A DNA stretch of 11,615 bases from Parcubacteria group bacterium (GTDB taxonomy: Bacteria; Patescibacteriota; Minisyncoccia; Phycocordibacterales; GCA-002724975): assembly GCA_002724975.1 (NCBI GenBank), contig PBQF01000024.1, forward strand, positions 1 through 11,615, written 5' to 3'. The notes under the pieces were generated by a model. That model was not told the origin of the DNA. It saw only the letters and a program-made list of their open reading frames with translations, and did not search any database. Position numbers and translations under genes: made by a program. Shown here piece after piece: positions 8,701 to 11,615 of the stretch. How positions within the stretch are numbered: the first letter of the stretch is position 1; every line of letters starts with the position of its first letter.

Positions 8701-9102
8701 TGAAATAAATAATCTAGAGTTGTCATCAACATCTACAACACGAATTGTTGCTGTAGCTTTAGAAATTTGTCCTATAATAATTTCACCATTTACAAAATGG
8801 TTTCCTGACCTAACTAATACTGGACCGCCGGCTGTCCAATCATAATCTTCTAATAGGATTTCTTTAGCAGATGGATCTCTATATAATGATTTACTAATAG
8901 TTTCATCTTCTAAAATCATCCTATCAAAATCTTCAGTTATAATAGAATCTTTAGAGCCTAAATTATTTAATTTAAGCTCAGCTGATTCTAAGAACTCATA
9001 ATATATTTTTACAAACTCTGCAAAAACATTATGATCGGATTTAATAAACTCTGGTAAATTTTCAGCTACCAGAGTTGATAATTTCTTTTTTAAGTCTGAC
9101 AT
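5785..9102 (-). CDS. Large baseplate wedge protein, gp7-like
   Basis: This 1105-residue protein lies between gp6 and gp8, the position of T4 gene 7. Three blocks resemble the C-terminal third of T4 gp7 as I remember it. Residues 13-47 (ENLPEFIKSDHNVFAEFVKI, then YYEFLES) resemble the DSNFEAFCEAYIQYLSD stretch. Residues 215-242 (LYRTKGTRKGHEIFFRLLLD, then ENVEIFYP) resemble FYSTKGIEASYKFLFKVLYN followed by EEVEI. Residues 845-849 (HPAGF) match HPVGF. Between the last two lie about 600 residues rich in repeated modules, against roughly 130 in T4, and the N-terminal part of T4 gp7 is absent. GQTS-type modules lie at 100-158, about 375-421 and 722-786; two copies of a 70-residue LTGC domain lie at 595-671 and 991-1062. 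No membrane segment or signal peptide is seen. The ATG follows the gp6 stop by 3 bases with no clear Shine-Dalgarno site. A baseplate role is well supported by context; gp7 orthology is less certain. Confidence 0.8.
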   Translation of the reverse strand: MSDLKKKLSTLVAENLPEFIKSDHNVFAEFVKIYYEFLESAELKLNNLGSKDSIITEDFDRMILEDETISKSLYRDPSAKEILLEDYDWTAGGPVLVRSGNHFVNGEIIIGQISKATATIRVVDVDDNSRLFISSQNKFLQNEQIVGQTSNAAGYIFNYTPNPVESISDLMKYADVDDTIDSFFDEFKTAFLKTIPKTLAPGVNKKNILKNITDLYRTKGTRKGHEIFFRLLLDENVEIFYPTENVFRISGGKWSNDPILRVQQINDTLLLEDNLEVGGSQNDDIYLVLETGNQILNEVSYSQQYNLNNLVGETITQERVNDLSLRQGGHFSTEVNAAKTPPDTNSYPVIEKATGLVEAVTQLQIGTSIVYDLVLSSVVGTFIAGQKISGQDNTKSERILWAKVASQVGKIDTSDSGQYFVKEDPLNISSLHGDGLIAEIAELKTGSVDNVIISTPGQGYEIGDKLFVDNTGTLGASLKGEISVVNGGIAPETGSLENEFRLIIEDGGTDGAGANAGDEILIENGLYLTQEINYGMGAEDHFILEDELVLYDTISGNKLIQERDTGIRDITDIRLKRFGDNYQSLPSIYLPAGSSTLNEGAVLESDATSITLTSVAEFHFPLPSSPGTIYIGEEKIKYYGIALNTLTGCVRGAGGTTAYQHNDGSAVITYDIVAGQTRKDGIVIAYGDGNIGKIAATSISEPGVHYSAPTITTVENLLLINLTGNPPVVGQIVTSSSGGTALIKGYNTKTQLMKISSINGDFSVDDTLTQSVSSFTGKIFSTDKAVFSSIVSGAATFGAYINQDGWISEDSKKIQDSYYFQDFSYVVKTATSIGLWRDSLLSSVHPAGFALFGEINPIQRLDLRIKTVSTSSAGTARELLTPPLFSTFKTIFTTKHGRRLGTEAETLSTAPESGVSRNTELSNDKDVTLFLRVSINREPSYPLETVGYNGYGQPNLGNFDEFKFTNSYLLSARNETTSGTNTGFYESRQRTTLNEGAILSAGDATITLTDATEFPAVGTILIDSEEITYTGKSGNDLTGCARGANSTTATTHTDGSDVYNYVFVITQKHGYRIQDWSNVKLGDIIDYPGRRWYIPAPSEITIENV
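5917..6132 (-). repeat. LTGC domain, copy 2, in the gp7-like protein (residues 991-1062)
   Basis: This copy begins TTLNEGAILSAGDATITLTD, continues with ILIDSEEITYTG and DLTGCARGANSTTATTHTDG, and ends near YNYV. It matches copy 1 at 7090-7320 along its whole length, with shared T-L-N-E-G-A, I-T-L-T, G-T-I-x-I, E-x-I-x-Y, L-T-G-C-x-R-G and T-T-A-x-x-H-x-D-G-S. Confidence 0.85.
6745..6939 (-). repeat. GQTS-type module in the gp7-like protein (residues 722-786)
   Basis: The module runs LTGNPPVVGQIVTSSSGGTA, LIKG, QLMKISSINGDFSVDDTLTQ, SVSSFTGKIFSTDKAV. It has two halves, each ending in a polar T/S-x-x-G/A turn followed by an I/V strand. It lies just before the HPAGF block. Confidence 0.65.
7090..7320 (-). 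repeat. LTGC domain, copy 1, in the gp7-like protein (residues 595-671)
   Basis: This copy begins STLNEGAVLESDATSITLTS, has a five-residue longer turn (FPLPSSPG), then TIYIGEEKIKYYG, LTGCVRGAGGTTAYQHNDGS and AVITYD. It is the partner of copy 2 at 5917-6132, with 319 residues between them. Similar LTGC-RG-TTA units are, from memory, common in marine phage tail proteins. Confidence 0.85.
8629..8805 (-). repeat. GQTS-type module, most complete copy in the gp7-like protein (residues 100-158)
   Basis: Two clean halves are visible: GNHFVNGEIIIGQISKATAT, then IRVVDVDDNSRLFI, then NKFLQNEQIVGQTSNAAGYI. The spacing F-x-x-x-E-x-I-x-G-Q-x-S-x-A appears in both halves. The module interrupts the region between the N-terminal helical block and the YRTKG block. 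Confidence 0.7.
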
Positions 9103-9105
9103 TTA

Positions 9106-10974
9106 TTAATACGTAGCTGTTGTAGAGTACCCTGTACCGGCATTAGCACTACCAGATGCTATTGTGTCTGATTCTCCTGTTACTTTCAAATTAGTTGTAT
9201 CTATTAATAAAAGTTGATTTCTAACTGCAACTATATCATTTGAAGCTGGAGTAACTGTAATTGTAATTGTTCCGTCTGTGTTCTCAGCAGATATAAAATT
9301 AAATGATGTTAATATTAATTGTCCAGTATCATAATCAATTGTACCAGCTTCAAGGTCTACATAAGACATAGAAGATCCAACCAGTTTATATGTTCTAATA
9401 TTCCCTTCACCGTCATCATTTAAATATAAAATATCTGAACCACCTTCTAAAACAAATCCAGTTGTTTTAAGAATACTTTGATGGCCTGCATGTGGATGAT
9501 GGAGTGGATTATTAAAATCCATTGTATATTTTGATATTGTAGCTAATGTAGGTGTCAATGCTTGACTAATTTGTATTGTAGTAATATTTGATAAAATAGA
9601 ATCATCGACCTTATCAATTAAATTTGTAAATTTAGAATGCCTAAAAACACCTTCAAACTGTTCCAAATACTCATCACTATATTCAGCTACTTTAGCAGCT
9701 ATTAATGTTTCTATATCCAACGCTGTCTTTGTTGTATTAAACTCATTGAATTTAAAAGAAATGTTTGGAATAATTTTTGTAATATCTGGATCAACAAACA
9801 CAGGCGTAATACTAGCAACAGTATATTTTTTTAATTGACTTTTTAAATTATCTTTTACCACATTAGTTAAATTAGAACCGGTGTGCGGTTTAATACTAAT
9901 ATAGACCTTTCCATATACAGGCGGATTTGCAAATTCTCCACCCCACACAGCAATAGACTCTATATCTCCATATAATTGTGGCAATAAAGCTTTATAATCA
10001 GTAGCTGTTACTCCTCTATTTTGAGAAGCAAAATGTAACGGTGCATTATATCTAATTGAAGCTAAATTTTCAGCTGTAGCACCACCTGAAGAGGAAGTAA
10101 TTGTAGTAACTTCTATATTACTAAAACCTGAAATGCCACTTCCTGCATTAAATGAAGAAACGCCATTAGCAGCTTCCACATTAGTAACAACATATTTAAT
10201 AGATATTATATTTCCATCAATTAAAGCTTTTCCTACAGCGTCATCTCCAAAATAAATTTCCCATTTATTATCTATTGTTTCTTGGATGAAAAAGGCTCTT
10301 GTCGCAGCATCAACATCTATAAGGTCATTAGCTTTAGTAAATGTTTCTTTAAACGTATCCACTGAGCTTGTTTGTACCGAAACTAATATTGTAGACATGT
10401 CAACATTAATATTAGGAATTATAAATCTCTGGTCAACATCTGTTAAATCTACAGTAAATTTTGTTTCTGTCCAAGAACCTTCATAGACAGGAATCCCAAT
10501 ACCGTCATCTCCAAAAACATAAGTTTGTGTTGCTGATCCTGAAGAGGTTGGAGTTATTGTTCTATCTTCCGTATTTACAAATTGATAATCTCTACCATCA
10601 ATTGTTGTAGTAAATAAATAACCTTCTGGCATTGTTATTGATGGTGTATTAGCATCATGTACTTGCACCTTTAAATAGGCAGTTGGCGCTTGTACTGATC
10701 TGGGTGTATAACCAAGAACTTTAGCATGTGACACTACAGAGTTTCTTTTAACAGCAGTATCCAAAAACATTTCATTAGCTAACATATTAGCATAAAATGC
10801 TTGATAGTGTGTGTTGTAAGCAAGAACATCTAGTAAAATATTCATGCCAGAACCTTCAAAATCATAATCAGTAAAATGAGATTGTCCTTTAAGGTAAATT
10901 TTTAGATTGTTTTTGATATCTTCAAAATCCAATCCAGTAATATTCATTCTGCCTTCTGTTGTTTTCCCTGCCAT
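9106..10974 (-). CDS. gp6: Baseplate wedge protein gp6 (baseplate J family)
   Basis: In T4, gp6 dimers join neighbouring wedges into the continuous inner ring of the baseplate and start the sheath-triggering rearrangement. This 622-residue protein is close to T4 gp6 in length (660). Its N-terminus shows the gp6 core: LKIYLKGQSHFTDYDFEGSG at 24-43, then MNILLDVLAYNTHYQAFYAN at 44-63 and MFLDTAVKRNSVV at 69-81. T4 has the corresponding DYDFEGSRLNVLCDLLAYNT. At about 300-326 the words YNAPLHFASQNRGVTATDYK are typical of baseplate J proteins. Near residue 540 GTIDYDTGQLIL resembles marine T4-like gp6. The ATG directly abuts the TAA of gene 25 with no base between, and GAGAG lies 8 bases upstream, within the end of gene 25. 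The gene ends in a double TAA. Confidence 0.96.
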   Translation of the reverse strand: MAGKTTEGRMNITGLDFEDIKNNLKIYLKGQSHFTDYDFEGSGMNILLDVLAYNTHYQAFYANMLANEMFLDTAVKRNSVVSHAKVLGYTPRSVQAPTAYLKVQVHDANTPSITMPEGYLFTTTIDGRDYQFVNTEDRTITPTSSGSATQTYVFGDDGIGIPVYEGSWTETKFTVDLTDVDQRFIIPNINVDMSTILVSVQTSSVDTFKETFTKANDLIDVDAATRAFFIQETIDNKWEIYFGDDAVGKALIDGNIISIKYVVTNVEAANGVSSFNAGSGISGFSNIEVTTITSSSGGATAENLASIRYNAPLHFASQNRGVTATDYKALLPQLYGDIESIAVWGGEFANPPVYGKVYISIKPHTGSNLTNVVKDNLKSQLKKYTVASITPVFVDPDITKIIPNISFKFNEFNTTKTALDIETLIAAKVAEYSDEYLEQFEGVFRHSKFTNLIDKVDDSILSNITTIQISQALTPTLATISKYTMDFNNPLHHPHAGHQSILKTTGFVLEGGSDILYLNDDGEGNIRTYKLVGSSMSYVDLEAGTIDYDTGQLILTSFNFISAENTDGTITITVTPASNDIVAVRNQLLLIDTTNLKVTGESDTIASGSANAGTGYSTTATY

Positions 10975-11430
10975 TTATCTTGCTCTCTTTAGTATAAGCT
11001 CTAATTCTTCAGCTATATTTGGTGCACTTTTTAAAAAAAATGATATAAAAATTCGTAATGTATTTGAATCTACTTGTAGCTCTGGTTCTGGAATTAATAC
11101 CTCTATAATTCTAACTCTAGGTTCATATTTATTTACTGTTCTTGTTATTTTAGCTGCCACGTCCGTTATAGTAGGTATATCGTAATTTTCAAACAAAGCC
11201 CCTCTAACATTAGGCCCTAGTTCTGGATGAAAAGGTTTATCCCAAGTATTTAAAAGGATTATATTACGAACCGCTCTTTTTATGTCTTGAACATCAGTCA
11301 CCGCAGAGATATCTCCAGTAACTGGATTTTTATTAAAATATAAATTTAAATCTCTGTAGAATGTTGTGCCTTTATCGCTATTGTTTACAGCTTCAGCATC
11401 TGTGTGTCCAGTAAATATTGTCTGTGGCAT
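10975..11430 (-). CDS. gp25: Baseplate wedge and sheath-initiator protein gp25
   Basis: gp25 of T4 (132 residues) belongs to the GPW/gp25 family; with gp6 and gp53 it forms the inner wedge core, and its fold resembles the sheath handshake region so it templates sheath assembly. This 151-residue protein has the family layout: FYRDLNLYFNKNPVTGDISA at 24-43, DVQDIKRAVRNIILLNTWDK at 46-65, FHPELGPNVRGALFENYD at 67-84, and the hallmark NKYEPRVRIIEVLI at 100-113. The last part, LRIFISFFLK at 125-134, is a beta strand rather than a membrane segment. The start at 11430 follows the previous stop by 4 bases. No strong Shine-Dalgarno site is visible, so translation is probably coupled to the gene before it. 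Confidence 0.96.
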   Translation of the reverse strand: MPQTIFTGHTDAEAVNNSDKGTTFYRDLNLYFNKNPVTGDISAVTDVQDIKRAVRNIILLNTWDKPFHPELGPNVRGALFENYDIPTITDVAAKITRTVNKYEPRVRIIEVLIPEPELQVDSNTLRIFISFFLKSAPNIAEELELILKRAR

Positions 11431-11434
11431 AGGA

Positions 11435-11615
11435 CTATTTATCTTTCTTTACTACCTTTTTCTTCTTTTTAGTATTCTTATTATGGTGATGATGGTGATG
11501 ATGTTCTTCTATAACACTTTCATCCTTCTTCCAAAACAACTCAAACAACCCATATACTACTAATCCTAAACCGGCTAATTTTGCTGGAAATATCACAAAT
11601 AGTGCTCCAACAATA
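11435..11615 (-). CDS. Small membrane protein with a seven-histidine run (C-terminal part)
   Basis: Fifty-nine residues and a TAG stop are visible; the start lies beyond the window. The first 28 visible residues (IVGALFVIFPAKLAGLGLVV, YGLFELFW) are hydrophobic with glycines and fit one membrane-spanning helix. They are followed by KKDESVIEE, seven consecutive histidines at visible residues 38-44, and a basic tail with KKKKK and KKDK. A hydrophobic helix followed by a positively charged tail would fit an inner-membrane protein with its C-terminus in the cytoplasm, by the positive-inside rule. I do not recognise the family. It ends 4 bases before gene 25 and so appears to belong to the baseplate operon, but this does not prove it is a virion part. 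A metal-binding role for the histidines is speculation. Confidence 0.8.
   Translation of the reverse strand, partial: IVGALFVIFPAKLAGLGLVVYGLFELFWKKDESVIEEHHHHHHHNKNTKKKKKVVKKDK
11483..11503 (-). repeat. Codon-level microrepeat encoding seven histidines
   Basis: Seven histidine codons run in the order CAT CAT CAC, CAT CAT CAC, CAT, so the DNA is a 9-base unit repeated two and one third times. Slippage could lengthen or shorten the run in frame. Confidence 0.9.

Noticed and set aside
11033..11040. Run of T/A bases in gene 25 that could suggest a slippery frameshift site
   Set aside because: The frame continues undisturbed through a conserved C-terminal strand (FISFFLKSAPN), and no alternative frame of useful length follows.
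11126..11133. AATAAATA on the minus strand inside gene 25
   Set aside because: It is explained by the conserved NKYEPR codons (AAT AAA TAT) and lies about 150 bases before gene 6, within an otherwise tightly coupled pair.
11436..11443. GATAAATA on the minus strand, one base off the late promoter word, just before gene 25
   Set aside because: Transcription would begin about at the gp25 ATG, leaving no leader, and the word falls in the lysine codons and stop of the previous gene (GAT AAA TAG), which explains it.
1..11615. Search for tRNA genes, CRISPR repeats, insertion elements, attachment sites, or a diversity-generating retroelement template repeat
   Set aside because: Coding frames fill about 99 percent of the window, and no cloverleaf, regularly spaced direct repeats, transposase or reverse transcriptase was seen. 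The repeats present are protein modules, not DNA elements.

Overview
This window looks like part of the late structural (baseplate) region of a T4-like contractile-tailed phage, most probably a marine one of the cyanophage or pelagiphage type. Every gene lies on the minus strand and is packed almost end to end. The DNA is AT-rich, roughly one third GC by eye. The signs of a marine T4-like phage are the gene order 25-6-(7-like)-8, the T4-type late promoter word TATAAATA, and a giant DUF4815-type virion protein next to gene 8 where T4 has genes 9 to 12. No metabolic, replication, tRNA, integrase or defence genes are visible, so the host cannot be fixed from this window.

Layout in the direction of transcription, from high to low coordinates. 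(1) 11435-11615: the 3' end of a small protein with one membrane segment, a run of seven histidines and a lysine-rich tail; its start is outside the window. (2) 10975-11430: gp25-like baseplate wedge and sheath-initiator protein. (3) 9106-10974: gp6 baseplate wedge protein. (4) 5785-9102: a 1105-residue baseplate protein that I read as a highly expanded, rearranged relative of T4 gp7. (5) 5753-5784: a 32-base gap that, with the end of the previous gene, holds a perfect late promoter. (6) 4361-5752: gp8 baseplate wedge protein, longer than in T4. (7) 1-4348: the first 1449 residues of a giant DUF4815-type virion protein that runs off the window.

In T4, gp25, gp6, gp7 and gp8, with gp53 and gp10, form the six wedges that surround the central hub of the baseplate. 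The order and spacing here (gaps of 4, 0, 3, 32 and 12 bases) suggest one late transcription unit, with a second late start just before gene 8. Three neighbouring genes, the gp7-like gene, gene 8 and the DUF4815 gene, share a recurring sequence module of about 60 residues built around G-x-F-x-x-G-E-x-I-x-G-x-T-S. The gp7-like protein also holds two copies of a 70-residue domain. This spread of small beta-type modules through wedge proteins is the most interesting feature of the window. I see no sign of a novel enzymatic or defence system. There is no stretch of 300 bases without a gene.
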